Origin: Paraburkholderia tuberum STM678
Lineage (GTDB): Bacteria; Pseudomonadota; Gammaproteobacteria; Burkholderiales; Burkholderiaceae
Direction: 5' to 3'
Assembly (NCBI RefSeq): GCF_902833905.1
Contig: NZ_CADFGP010000011.1
Location: 62,001-126,000 of the forward strand
DNA length: 64,000 nucleotides
Positions 17,150 to 25,637 of this stretch are shown in pieces (the stretch's first letter is position 1; the number at the start of each line of letters is the position of its first letter). The notes beneath the pieces were generated by a model. That model had not been told where the DNA came from. It searched no databases and was given only the letters and a program-made list of their open reading frames with translations. Position numbers and translations under genes: made by a program.

Positions 17150-18396
17150 GATTGGACTCCGGGTGATGCCCGGTTATCGCCGCCGGCGTCGGGCTCGCGG
17201 GCAGCGGCCGCGAACTTGCGTGAGTTGGCGTCGTTGCGGAACAGGATCGGCTGTTCGCGGGCCGCTGCTGTCGCCCCGGTTTCGGATGCAGATCCCGATG
17301 CTGCACGCCGCACGATCTTGACCACGGTGTCGTGAAACGGCGACTTGTCGCAGACCGGGTCGGCGTTGGCCGCGTCGCCGGTCAGCAGGTAGGCCTGGCA
17401 GCGGCAGCCGCCGAGGTCGCGGTCCTTTTCATCGCAGCTGCGGCACGGCTCCTTCATCCATTGCAAACCCCGAAAGCGGTTGAACGCGTCGCTGTCGTAC
17501 CAGATCTCGCGCAACGGCATGTCCTTCACGTTCGGCAGCGTCAGGCCGGGCAGGCCGCGCGCCGCGTGACACGGCAGCGCGGCGCCGTCGGGCGCGACGC
17601 CGAGGAACACCGCGCCCCAGCCGTTCATGCAGCGCTTCGGACGGCGCTCGAAGTAGTCGGGCACGACGAAGAAGATCTTGCAGCGCTCGCCATGCGTGCG
17701 GCGATAGCGCGCGACCACCGCTTCGGCTTCTTCGAGCTGCTGTTGCGTCGGCATCAGTTGCGCCTGGTTCTCGCGCGCCCAGCCGTAGAACTGCGTGTTC
17801 GCCAGCTCCAGATATTCGGCGCCTAGAGCCAATGCCATCTCGATGATCTTGTCGACATGCGGCAGGTTGTAGCGATGCAGCACGCAGTTCATCACCATCG
17901 GAAAGCCGTGCCGTTTGAGCGCGACGGCGACGCGCTGCTTCAGCTCGAAGGTGCGCGTGCTGCTCAGGAAGTCGTTCAACTGCTGCGTCGAATCCTGGAA
18001 GGACAGCTGGATGTGATCGAGCCCGGCGGCCTTCAGATCGCCGAGGCGCTGATCGGTGAGACCGACGCCCGACGTGATCAGGTTCGTATAGAAGCCGAGC
18101 CTGTGCGCTTCTTCGACGAGTACTTCGACGTCGTCGCGCACCAGCGGCTCGCCGCCCGAAAAGCCGAGCTGCACCGCGCCGAGCGCGCGCGCCTCGCGCA
18201 GCACGTCGAGCCATTGCCCGGTGGTCAGTTCGCGGTTGTGATCGGTGTAGTCGAGCGGGTTGTAGCAGAACGCGCAATGCAGCGGACAGCGATAGGTCAG
18301 CTCCGCGAGCAGCCACAGCGGCGGCGGCACGACGGCGGCCGCGTCGCTTTGCACTTGCGCGCCGGGTTGAGAGACAGGTTGAGAAAGATCGGTCAT
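17146..18396 (-). CDS. pqqE: PQQ biosynthesis radical SAM protein PqqE
   Basis: This 416-residue radical SAM enzyme has the CxxxCxxC cluster motif at residues 37, 41 and 44 (RCPLHCAFCYNP). The C-terminal SPASM region has several Cys (RCMNGWGAVFLGV, CRSCDEKDRDLGGCRCQ) for auxiliary clusters. With PqqD it makes the Glu-Tyr carbon-carbon crosslink in PqqA, the first step of PQQ synthesis. The ATG at 18396 lies 4 bp after the pqqD stop. A poorly conserved tail of about 45 residues follows the core. Its stop overlaps the response regulator start. Confidence 0.96.
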   Translation of the reverse strand: MTDLSQPVSQPGAQVQSDAAAVVPPPLWLLAELTYRCPLHCAFCYNPLDYTDHNRELTTGQWLDVLREARALGAVQLGFSGGEPLVRDDVEVLVEEAHRLGFYTNLITSGVGLTDQRLGDLKAAGLDHIQLSFQDSTQQLNDFLSSTRTFELKQRVAVALKRHGFPMVMNCVLHRYNLPHVDKIIEMALALGAEYLELANTQFYGWARENQAQLMPTQQQLEEAEAVVARYRRTHGERCKIFFVVPDYFERRPKRCMNGWGAVFLGVAPDGAALPCHAARGLPGLTLPNVKDMPLREIWYDSDAFNRFRGLQWMKEPCRSCDEKDRDLGGCRCQAYLLTGDAANADPVCDKSPFHDTVVKIVRRAASGSASETGATAAAREQPILFRNDANSRKFAAAAREPDAGGDNRASPGVQS

Positions 18397-18400
18397 CGCG

Positions 18401-18679
18401 CTACTCCAGCCAGCCGCGCCCATGCGCGTCGGCGATGAAGGCCCGCACCTCGCTGCCGATGCCGGTCGTGTTGAACGCCTGTTCGAGGTCGGCGATCAGC
18501 GTATCGATGTCGCGTGTGCCGTCGCAGCGCTTGAGGATTTCTCCCGCGCTTTGATTGAGCTTCACCATGCCCTCGGGGTACAGCAGCACGTGCGCGTTCT
18601 GCGCGGGCTCCCATTGCAGGCGGAATGGCTTAGCGATCGCGAGCGGCGTGGCGGGGTCGGCGCGTGTCGAGTCGTTCAT
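18401..18679 (-). CDS. pqqD: PQQ biosynthesis peptide chaperone PqqD
   Basis: This 92-residue RiPP recognition element protein has the typical PqqD pattern ([43 protein letters not shown]). It binds the PqqA peptide and presents it to PqqE. The ATG at 18679 overlaps the pqqC stop by four bases, and pqqE starts 4 bp downstream. Confidence 0.95.
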   Translation of the reverse strand: MNDSTRADPATPLAIAKPFRLQWEPAQNAHVLLYPEGMVKLNQSAGEILKRCDGTRDIDTLIADLEQAFNTTGIGSEVRAFIADAHGRGWLE

Positions 18680-19434
18680 TGCGGAAATGCCTTCTCGATC
18701 GCGTCGAGCATGGTCCACAGAATGTCGAGCTTGAACTGCAGGATGTCGAGCGCCCGTTCCTGCTGATCGCGTCGCGTGAAATGGGCAAGCGTGACCTCGA
18801 GTCCGTGCTGCACATCGCGCTGCGCGAGTGAGATGCGCGAACGGAAATACGCGAGGCCCTCCGCTTCGATCCACGGATAGTGCTCGGGCCAGCTCGCGAG
18901 CCGGTCGCGATGCACCTGCGGCGCGAACATTTCGGTCAGCGACGAGCACACCGCTTCCTGCCACGGCGCGCGGCGCGCGAAATTCACATACGCGTCGACG
19001 GCGAAGCGCACGCCCGGCGTCACGTGTTCGAGCGACCACAGTTCGTCGCGCGTAAGGCCGACCGCATCCGCGAGACGCGCCCAGGCTTCAATGCCGCCTT
19101 CCGCGCCGTCGTAGCCGTCGTGATCGAGGATGCGCAGCACCCAGCGGCGGCGCGTCTCGCGGTCCGGACAGTTCGACAGCACGGCCGCATCCTTCAGCGG
19201 AATGTTGATCTGGTAGTAGAAGCGGTTCGCGACCCAGCCGCGAATCTGCTCGCGCGAGCAGCCGCCGCTATTCATCTTCACGTTGAACGGATGGTGGATG
19301 TGATAGGCGGTGCCCTTCGCGCGCAACTGCGCCTCGAATTCTTCACGGCTCCAGGCGGGTCGGTCGATGCCTTGAGTTCCCGTGGTACTCGCGTCGCGTG
19401 TTGGTGTCGTATCCTGAATGTCTTTCGCGTTCAT
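18676..19434 (-). CDS. pqqC: Pyrroloquinoline-quinone synthase PqqC
   Basis: This 252-residue cofactorless oxidase catalyses the last ring closure and eight-electron oxidation to PQQ. Family features are [40 protein letters not shown] and [15 protein letters not shown]. An N-terminal extension of about 25 residues precedes the core. It begins 72 bp after pqqB and overlaps pqqD by four bases. Confidence 0.96.
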   Translation of the reverse strand: MNAKDIQDTTPTRDASTTGTQGIDRPAWSREEFEAQLRAKGTAYHIHHPFNVKMNSGGCSREQIRGWVANRFYYQINIPLKDAAVLSNCPDRETRRRWVLRILDHDGYDGAEGGIEAWARLADAVGLTRDELWSLEHVTPGVRFAVDAYVNFARRAPWQEAVCSSLTEMFAPQVHRDRLASWPEHYPWIEAEGLAYFRSRISLAQRDVQHGLEVTLAHFTRRDQQERALDILQFKLDILWTMLDAIEKAFPQ

Positions 19435-19506
19435 GCCGTCTCCGTTTTATCGTCGTTCACAGCCGCGCCTCGTTAGCGCATCGCTGCGTACTCTTCACCG
19501 CGCGCT

Positions 19507-20421
19507 TCAAAGCTCGAAGCTCATTGCGTCGTACGCGACCTCGATGCCATGCTCGCCCAGCATGCGCCGCTCGGGGCCGTCTTCGATCAGGATCGGATTC
19601 GTGTTGTTGATATGGATCAGCACTTTGCGTTTCGCGCCGAGCGAATCGAGTGTTTCGATCATGCCGCCCGCGCCGCTCTGCGGCAGATGGCCCATATCCG
19701 CCGAGGTCTTCTTCGACAGGCCGAGGCGGATCATTTCGTCGCCGGTCCACAGCGTGCCGTCGACGAGTAGCAGATCGGCCTCGCGCATCGCCGCCAGCAC
19801 GTGCGGCTCGATCGCGCCGAGCCCCGGCGCGTAGAACACGCGCCGGCCCGATTGCAGGTTCGTCAGCACGAGACCGATGTTGTCGCCGCGCTCCGGCGCA
19901 TCGCGATGCGGCGAGTACGGCGGCGCCTTGCTCGACAGCGGCAGCGCCTCGATGCGGATGCCGGGCAGCGCGTCGACGGCGAGCGGCGCGCCGTCGAGCG
20001 CGATACGGCGGTGCTCGACTCCGCAGTAGTGCGACAGGATCGGCGCGACCGGAAAGCCGGAGCGGAGGTCTTGCCAGACCGCATCGGTCGCGTATAGCGG
20101 CAGCGGGGTGTCGCGTTCGCGCAGCATCAAGAGGCCGGTCACGTGGTCGATCTGCGCGTCGATCACGAGCACCGCGGCGATGCCGCTGTCGCGCGCGCGC
20201 CGCGCGGGTTGAAGTTCGGGATGCGCGGCGATCTGCGCGAGCAGATCGGGCGATGCATTGACGAGCAGCCAGTCCTCGCCATTCGCGCTGACCGCGATCG
20301 ACGACTGCGTGCGGCGCGTCGCCTTCACCGTGCCGCGACGCACTCCGTCGCAATTGCGGCAATTGCAGTTCCACTGCGGAAAGCCGCCCCCGGCCGACGA
20401 GCCGAGTACCTTGATCTTCAT
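19507..20421 (-). CDS. pqqB: PQQ biosynthesis protein PqqB (metallo-beta-lactamase fold)
   Basis: This 304-residue protein begins KIKVLGSSAGGGFPQWNCNC and has the zinc-binding CNCRNC start and the DAQIDHVTGLLMLRE segment of PqqB. It acts on the cross-linked Tyr during PQQ formation. The ATG at 20421 overlaps the upstream alpha/beta hydrolase stop by four bases. pqqA, normally next to pqqB, is not here; it lies about 12 kb away at 32.3 kb. Confidence 0.95.
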   Translation of the reverse strand: MKIKVLGSSAGGGFPQWNCNCRNCDGVRRGTVKATRRTQSSIAVSANGEDWLLVNASPDLLAQIAAHPELQPARRARDSGIAAVLVIDAQIDHVTGLLMLRERDTPLPLYATDAVWQDLRSGFPVAPILSHYCGVEHRRIALDGAPLAVDALPGIRIEALPLSSKAPPYSPHRDAPERGDNIGLVLTNLQSGRRVFYAPGLGAIEPHVLAAMREADLLLVDGTLWTGDEMIRLGLSKKTSADMGHLPQSGAGGMIETLDSLGAKRKVLIHINNTNPILIEDGPERRMLGEHGIEVAYDAMSFEL

Positions 20422-21452
20422 GCCGCGCGACGCATGCTGCTGCGCCCCTCTTCGACGGTGGGCGTGAACATCGCGGTGAGCGCCTGCGCGACGCATGCAT
20501 GCAACGCGGGGTGGCTCGCCAGATGACCCGCCGCGCTGACAGACTCGACGCGCGCCGACGGAACCGCGCGCGACAGACGTCGCAGATTGCCGCGCGGACA
20601 CACCGGATCGCGCGCACCATGCACGGCCGCAATCGATACCCCGGCCGCCGCTGCGCGGCGCGCGAGCGACAGCAAACGCGTCTCGCCGAGCCAGCAGCGA
20701 TGCGCGAGGTAGTGCGCCTGAATCCGGTATTTGCCGATCAGCTTGCGCGCGTGGCGTTGGGGTTCGCGTGGGTTTCGCAGGTTCGCACGTCGTTGTGCGG
20801 CGCCTCGCGGCGATGCGCTCGCGAGCACCGCGTTTTCATAGCCGCGCCAGGCCAGCGCGAGCGCGCGTTGCCGCGCTTCATTCGCGCCGTATTGCAAGGT
20901 CTCGCCGCAACGCGCGGCCAGTGTCGCGGGCTGCTCGCAGCGAGCAGCGGCACGCAGTCTCGACCACGCACGCGGCGCGCGCTTGCGTGAGCCGATGAAC
21001 AAACCGCGCACTTCGCGCGCGGACGTCAGGAACAGGCCGCGCAGCACGACGCCCGTCACCGACCGCGGACACTGCCCCGCATACGCGAGCGCGAGCGCCG
21101 CGCCCCACGATCCGCCGAGCACGCCCCAGCGCGCGAAGCCGAGCCGCGCGCGAATCGCTTCGAGATCGGCGATCAGATAGTCGGTGCGGTTGTGGCGCAC
21201 GCTGCCGTGCGGCGTCGAGGCACCGGTGCCGCGCTGGTCGATCAGAACGACGCGAAAGCGCTGCAGATCGAACAGCCTCAGCACGCCGGGCTGACTGCCG
21301 CTGCCTGGGCCGCCGTGCAGCACCGCGACCGGCACGCCGTCGCGCGCGCCGGCCAGCGCATACCACACGCGATGGCCATCGCGCGTGCGCAGCGTATGGA
21401 CTTCGAGCGCGGCGGCTGCCTGCGTGTGGCGCGATAAGCTTCGCATCGTCAT
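20418..21452 (-). CDS. Alpha/beta hydrolase, proline-iminopeptidase-like (S33)
   Basis: This 344-residue protein has an HGGPGSGSQPG oxyanion loop, DQRGTGAST, the nucleophile elbow GGSWGAALALAY, a candidate acid in HGARDPVCP and the His in AAGHLASHP. This matches prolyl aminopeptidase-type hydrolases. The cap domain is unusually Arg-rich. The ATG at 21452 overlaps the cytochrome b561 stop and the stop overlaps the pqqB start, so it is locked into the fhc-pqq unit. No pqqF-type peptidase is in the window, so a role in trimming PqqA-derived peptides can be proposed but is not shown. Confidence 0.8.
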   Translation of the reverse strand: MTMRSLSRHTQAAAALEVHTLRTRDGHRVWYALAGARDGVPVAVLHGGPGSGSQPGVLRLFDLQRFRVVLIDQRGTGASTPHGSVRHNRTDYLIADLEAIRARLGFARWGVLGGSWGAALALAYAGQCPRSVTGVVLRGLFLTSAREVRGLFIGSRKRAPRAWSRLRAAARCEQPATLAARCGETLQYGANEARQRALALAWRGYENAVLASASPRGAAQRRANLRNPREPQRHARKLIGKYRIQAHYLAHRCWLGETRLLSLARRAAAAGVSIAAVHGARDPVCPRGNLRRLSRAVPSARVESVSAAGHLASHPALHACVAQALTAMFTPTVEEGRSSMRRAA

Positions 21453-22105
21453 GGCAGCATCCTCGCGAGCAGGTTGTCGCGATCGATCCACTGATGCTTG
21501 AACGCGCCCGCCACGTGCAGCACGATCAGCACGATCAGCGCGAAGCCGATGGCGTGGTGAAGGCCGAAGAACAGCGCGCGCAGATGCGCGTCGTCCCAGC
21601 CCCACTTCGGCAGCAGGATGCCCCAGAAGCGCGTGCCATAGGTGTTGAACGACGAGCCGAGATACCCGGCAAGCGGCATCGCCACCATGCCGACATATAA
21701 AAGACCCTGCGTAGTGCGCGCGGCGGCGCGTTGCCACGGTGGCATCGGCGGCAGCGGAGGCCGGTGAAGGACCAGCCGCGCGACGATGCGCAAAAGCACC
21801 AGCAGGAAAACCGTCAGTCCGAGCGACTTGTGCAGATTGATCAGCGTCGCCTTGACAGGCAAGCCCTTCGGCAATCCGACCATATAAAGCCCGAGTGCGA
21901 GCAGCCCGACGATCCCGAGCGCGATCAGCCAGTGCAGCGCGATCAGCAGCCCGGCATAGCGCGGGCCGCCGGCGCTGGCATTTGCGTTGACGTCGATATC
22001 AGGCTTCGCGTTTGCAGAATCCGCTGTCCTCATGCCCTGTCTCCATGCAACATCGTTGCGGGACGTTTCTTTTTTGCCGAACACCGTTTCAGTCGCGGCT
22101 GACAT
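21449..22105 (-). CDS. Cytochrome b561-family di-haem membrane protein
   Basis: This 218-residue protein has four membrane helices with His ligands (IALHWLIALGIVGLLAL, LINLHKSLGLTVFLLVLL, FGLHHAIGFALIVLIVLHVAGAFKH), typical of prokaryotic cytochrome b561. It likely moves electrons between quinol and a periplasmic partner. About 45 residues of cytoplasmic N-terminus precede the first helix. It follows fhcC by 7 bp and overlaps the hydrolase gene, so it is inside the fhc-pqq transcription unit. Confidence 0.87.
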   Translation of the reverse strand: MSAATETVFGKKETSRNDVAWRQGMRTADSANAKPDIDVNANASAGGPRYAGLLIALHWLIALGIVGLLALGLYMVGLPKGLPVKATLINLHKSLGLTVFLLVLLRIVARLVLHRPPLPPMPPWQRAAARTTQGLLYVGMVAMPLAGYLGSSFNTYGTRFWGILLPKWGWDDAHLRALFFGLHHAIGFALIVLIVLHVAGAFKHQWIDRDNLLARMLP

Positions 22106-22112
22106 AGCTGGT

Positions 22113-22949
22113 TCAGCCGGCGATCAGTATTTCGCCACGGCCGTCGACCGCGAGGTCGCCCGTGAATCGGACCGGCAGACGGCCCGCGCGCCACTGCGAA
22201 AACGGCGCGATTTCGGCCGCGAGACTGCGTATGAGCAATGACCAGAATACGTCGAAACCGTGTCCGCCGCCGGTGAAAGTAGGGGGCGGCAGTGGCTCTG
22301 GCCGTTGCGCGAGCAGCAGCGTGCCACGCCTCATTGCATAGGCATAATGCGCGCCCAGTTGCCCCGCCACGCCGACGGTCCCCGCCACCAGCCGCGACGC
22401 CGCGAAGTCGCCCGCGTTGCCGCCGACCAGCACGAGGCCGCGGCGCATCCGGTCGGCGAGCCGCGCGCCCGCGTTGCCGTGGATCGTCAGCGTGCCGCCG
22501 CTCATGCCTTCCATATCGCCCGTCAGTGCGCCGGCGGCGAAGTCGCCGCTGTCGCCGCGCACCGTCACGCGTCCGCCGCGCATTTCGCAGCCGGTGAAAT
22601 GCCCCGCGTCGCCGTCGATTTCAAGCAAGCCGCCGCTCATTCTGAAGCCGCTGTAGTCGCCGACCGAGCCGCGCGCGACGAGCCGTCCGCCGTCCATCTG
22701 CGCGCCGAGCCGGTCCAGCCACCGCGCGGCGTCGTCGATCAGCAGCGTGGCCATGTCGTCGCCGGACGCAGGCGCGTCGTCGCGCGAAACCTCGAAGACG
22801 TCGCCGACCACGCAGCGCTCGTTGCCGGCCGGCAGCACGATGCGCTCGATCTCGGCCGCGCTCATGCTGGCCAGCGCCGAGGGTGACAGCGCCGTGGCAT
22901 CGACGCGAAAGCCGGGTGGTGTCTTCACGCGCAACGTGGTCGTGCTCAT
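22113..22949 (-). CDS. fhcC: Formyltransferase/hydrolase complex subunit C (formylmethanofuran dehydrogenase C-like)
   Basis: This 278-residue protein has the right-handed parallel helix of glutamate-synthase alpha/FwdC type with repeated G-x-x-G units (GGRLVARGSVGDYSG, GGLLEIDGDAGHFTG, GGRVTVRGDSGDFAA, GGTLTIHGNAGARLA). It is the structural subunit of the bacterial Fhc complex, which converts formyl-H4MPT to formate. The ATG at 22949 overlaps the fhcD stop by four bases. Confidence 0.94.
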   Translation of the reverse strand: MSTTTLRVKTPPGFRVDATALSPSALASMSAAEIERIVLPAGNERCVVGDVFEVSRDDAPASGDDMATLLIDDAARWLDRLGAQMDGGRLVARGSVGDYSGFRMSGGLLEIDGDAGHFTGCEMRGGRVTVRGDSGDFAAGALTGDMEGMSGGTLTIHGNAGARLADRMRRGLVLVGGNAGDFAASRLVAGTVGVAGQLGAHYAYAMRRGTLLLAQRPEPLPPPTFTGGGHGFDVFWSLLIRSLAAEIAPFSQWRAGRLPVRFTGDLAVDGRGEILIAG

Positions 22950-23917
22950 GCGTGACTCCCGTTGAGCCCCGCCGCCAGTTCGTGCAGATGAAAGTGATAC
23001 GGCCCGAGCTTGCCGCCGTAGTTGCCCGCGGAAATGCGCAGCACGCCGGCCGCCCGGCCGAGTCCGGCGGCCGCGCCGATCCCGGCCGTCATCGCCGCGC
23101 CGACGTCGGCGTCGGTCAGACCGTCGATGACGATCTCCAGCACGCAGCCAACGTCCGCGCTCAACTCGCTGCGCCGCGCGAGGCCGATCAGGCTCGGGCA
23201 GAACGCGTCGTTGGTCGACGCGGTCGCGCCCGCGTACTTCGAGCCGATCTTCGAGCCCGAGCGCACGATGCCGCCGGGAAACGGCATGATCACGTTCGGC
23301 AGCCGGCGCATCGCGGCGACCGCGGCTTCGGCCGCCGCGAGCGCGGCGCCCAGGTCGCGCGCGAGCAGCAGCAGGTTGCCGCCGCCGACGGCCTTGACCG
23401 TCGCCGCCGTGTCTTCGCAGACGAACTCGCCGTCCATCACCGGCACGCGCCAGTAACGCGTGGGTCCGTTCCCCGCGTCGATCATCTTCGCGATCTGCCA
23501 GCCGTCGCCGAAAAAGCGCAGCCCGCTGCCGAGCGGCGCCGGGTCCGACAGCGGCGCGTGGCTCGTGGCCGGATCGATGCCGCCGTAGACGGCCGTGCTC
23601 GGACAGGTGAGCACGCACTGGCCGACGCGCCGGCCGATCTGCTTCGCGAGTTCCTTCGACGACACCGCGAACAACAGCACCGCGACGCCGGGCCGGCCGT
23701 CGGGCGTGGCAGCGGGCGCGAGCGCACGCTCGACGCCCGCCTCGCAGCCGCAACCGATCACCGAGGTGGCGAAGCCCGCCAGCGAGTTCGCCGCGTGCAT
23801 TGCCCACGTCGGCGTGTGCGCGGTGATCACGAGCCGGGTCGCCTTCATCGGAAAGGCTTCGGCGAAGGTCGCGTCGATCGCGGTGCCGTTGATGTCGAGC
23901 GGGGCGGGAGCGTTCAT
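22946..23917 (-). CDS. fhcD: Formylmethanofuran:H4MPT formyltransferase (Fhc subunit D)
   Basis: This 323-residue protein is the Ftr homologue. It starts NGTAIDATFAEAFPMKATR and includes VIGCGCEAGVER, CPSTAVYGGI and KIGSKYAGATASTNDAFCP. It transfers the formyl group from H4MPT to the methanofuran-like cofactor inside the Fhc complex. It lies 10 bp after fhcA and overlaps fhcC. Confidence 0.95.
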   Translation of the reverse strand: MNAPAPLDINGTAIDATFAEAFPMKATRLVITAHTPTWAMHAANSLAGFATSVIGCGCEAGVERALAPAATPDGRPGVAVLLFAVSSKELAKQIGRRVGQCVLTCPSTAVYGGIDPATSHAPLSDPAPLGSGLRFFGDGWQIAKMIDAGNGPTRYWRVPVMDGEFVCEDTAATVKAVGGGNLLLLARDLGAALAAAEAAVAAMRRLPNVIMPFPGGIVRSGSKIGSKYAGATASTNDAFCPSLIGLARRSELSADVGCVLEIVIDGLTDADVGAAMTAGIGAAAGLGRAAGVLRISAGNYGGKLGPYHFHLHELAAGLNGSHA

Positions 23918-23927
23918 CGTGGCCGCG

Positions 23928-25637
23928 TCAGGTTAGACATTCGACGGGCAATAGCCGTCCGCCGCGGCAGCAGCGGCAGGCTTCGTTGTCGCTGATCGCG
24001 GCGTGGGCGAAGTTGCTCGCGAGGTTCGCGTCGCTATACGCGCGCAGCGTTGTCTCGATGCCACGATCGAATTGCGGCGCGACGAAATGGATACCGCCCG
24101 TCGGCGTCGCGACCAGCGTGCCGTCGCGCGCGACCAGTTCGCCGTCCTTGAACACATAGGCCGGCGACGTGAACATCCGCTCGCGGTCCGGCTCGTCGCG
24201 ATAGACGGCGATGTCCGCCGCCGCGCCCGCGCCGAGATGGCCGCGATCGCGCAGGCCGAGCAGCCGCGCGGGACCGGCGCGCGTGATGATCGCGATCTCG
24301 TACAGCGAGAATTCGCGTTTGAGCTCCGGCAGTGCGCTGGCGACCTGCGCTTCGGGATGCAGCTTCGCCAGTTGCTCATCGCGAAACGGCTTGTCCATCA
24401 GCAGGCGGATCAGATGCGGATAGCTCGTGAACGGTCCGCCGTTCGGATGATCGGTGGTCATCGCGACGCGCCACGGGTCGTCGACGAGCAGGAAGATTTC
24501 GAGGCCGATGATCCATTGCAGCGCGTTCACGTAGCTCTGTTCGCGATAACGGAACGGCAGCACGCCGCAACCCGCGTCGCACTCGATGTCGCCCACCACC
24601 CACTTGTGCGGCCGCGCGAGCGGCGCGTTGCGGAACTGCATCATCGTGTCGCCGGAGGCCGTGACGGTCTGTCCGAAGATGATCTGGCCGACGTCGATCG
24701 ACACGTTCGGCCGCGCGTTCACGGCCTCCGCAATCTGCCGCGCGCCCGACGAAAACTTGCGCGAACCCTCAGTGCCATAGCTGTGAAACTGGATATGCGT
24801 CAGATGGATCGGCAGGCCGTCGGCGGCGTCCATCGTCGCGATGGTCGAGGCGAGGTTGCCGGGCACGCCGAGATTGCTCGTGTGCACGTGCAGCGGATGC
24901 GGCACGCGCAGCTCGGTCAGCGCGCGCGTCAGCGTGCGCAGCACGTCGCGCGGCGTGATGCCGTAGTGCGCGTGCGGCTCGTCGACGTCTAGCGAGCGCT
25001 GGTTGAACTTGAACGCCGAGATGCCGCCGGGGTTGACCACCTTGACGCCGAGCGCCTTGCTCGCGTCGATCGTCCAGCCGACGTAATCGCGCAGACGTTC
25101 GAAGTCGTCGCGCGCGGCGAGCATCCGCAGGAACAGCTCGTCGTTGCCGAGCATCACGTACGCGCCATGATCGATGATCGGCGTGTCGCCCATTTCGAGG
25201 TGCGTGTGGCGCGCGTTGGACGGCATCATCGCCGGCTCGAACGCGGCCGTGTAGCCCATTTCGGCGTAGCGGTAGCCGGTCGCGAGCGTGCCCGGCGTGC
25301 AGACGCCGCACGACGGCAGGCGCAGGTAGCGGCCGTTGTCGTCGCGCGCGGCTTCGTAGGCGGCCTCCCGCGGCGCATGGGCGCCCCGCGCATCGGCGCG
25401 ATGGTCCTCGGGCAGCAGCAGGCGCGACAGGTTGGTCTTGCCGCCGCCGATATGCGAATGCAGGTCGATCCCGCCCGCCATCACGATCATGCCGGTCGCG
25501 TCGTATTCACGATCGACGGGCGTGGTGGCGGGCACGTCGACGATGCGGCCGTCGCGGAACGTCAGGTCGCGGCGCTCGCCGTTGACGTTGTGGATCGGGT
25601 CGAACAACGTGCCGCCCTTGAGCCGGACCAGAGTCAT
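23928..25637 (-). CDS. fhcA: Fhc complex subunit A (formylmethanofuran dehydrogenase A-like amidohydrolase)
   Basis: This 569-residue amidohydrolase-fold protein has metal-binding motifs GGIDLHSHIGGGK, HVHTSNLG and MTTDHPNGGP, and PSCGVCTPG near residue 107. In the bacterial complex this subunit hydrolyses formylmethanofuran to formate. The Cys-rich end (EACRCCRGG) is unusual and may be lineage-specific. The ATG at 25637 overlaps the fhcB stop by four bases. Confidence 0.95.
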   Translation of the reverse strand: MTLVRLKGGTLFDPIHNVNGERRDLTFRDGRIVDVPATTPVDREYDATGMIVMAGGIDLHSHIGGGKTNLSRLLLPEDHRADARGAHAPREAAYEAARDDNGRYLRLPSCGVCTPGTLATGYRYAEMGYTAAFEPAMMPSNARHTHLEMGDTPIIDHGAYVMLGNDELFLRMLAARDDFERLRDYVGWTIDASKALGVKVVNPGGISAFKFNQRSLDVDEPHAHYGITPRDVLRTLTRALTELRVPHPLHVHTSNLGVPGNLASTIATMDAADGLPIHLTHIQFHSYGTEGSRKFSSGARQIAEAVNARPNVSIDVGQIIFGQTVTASGDTMMQFRNAPLARPHKWVVGDIECDAGCGVLPFRYREQSYVNALQWIIGLEIFLLVDDPWRVAMTTDHPNGGPFTSYPHLIRLLMDKPFRDEQLAKLHPEAQVASALPELKREFSLYEIAIITRAGPARLLGLRDRGHLGAGAAADIAVYRDEPDRERMFTSPAYVFKDGELVARDGTLVATPTGGIHFVAPQFDRGIETTLRAYSDANLASNFAHAAISDNEACRCCRGGRLLPVECLT

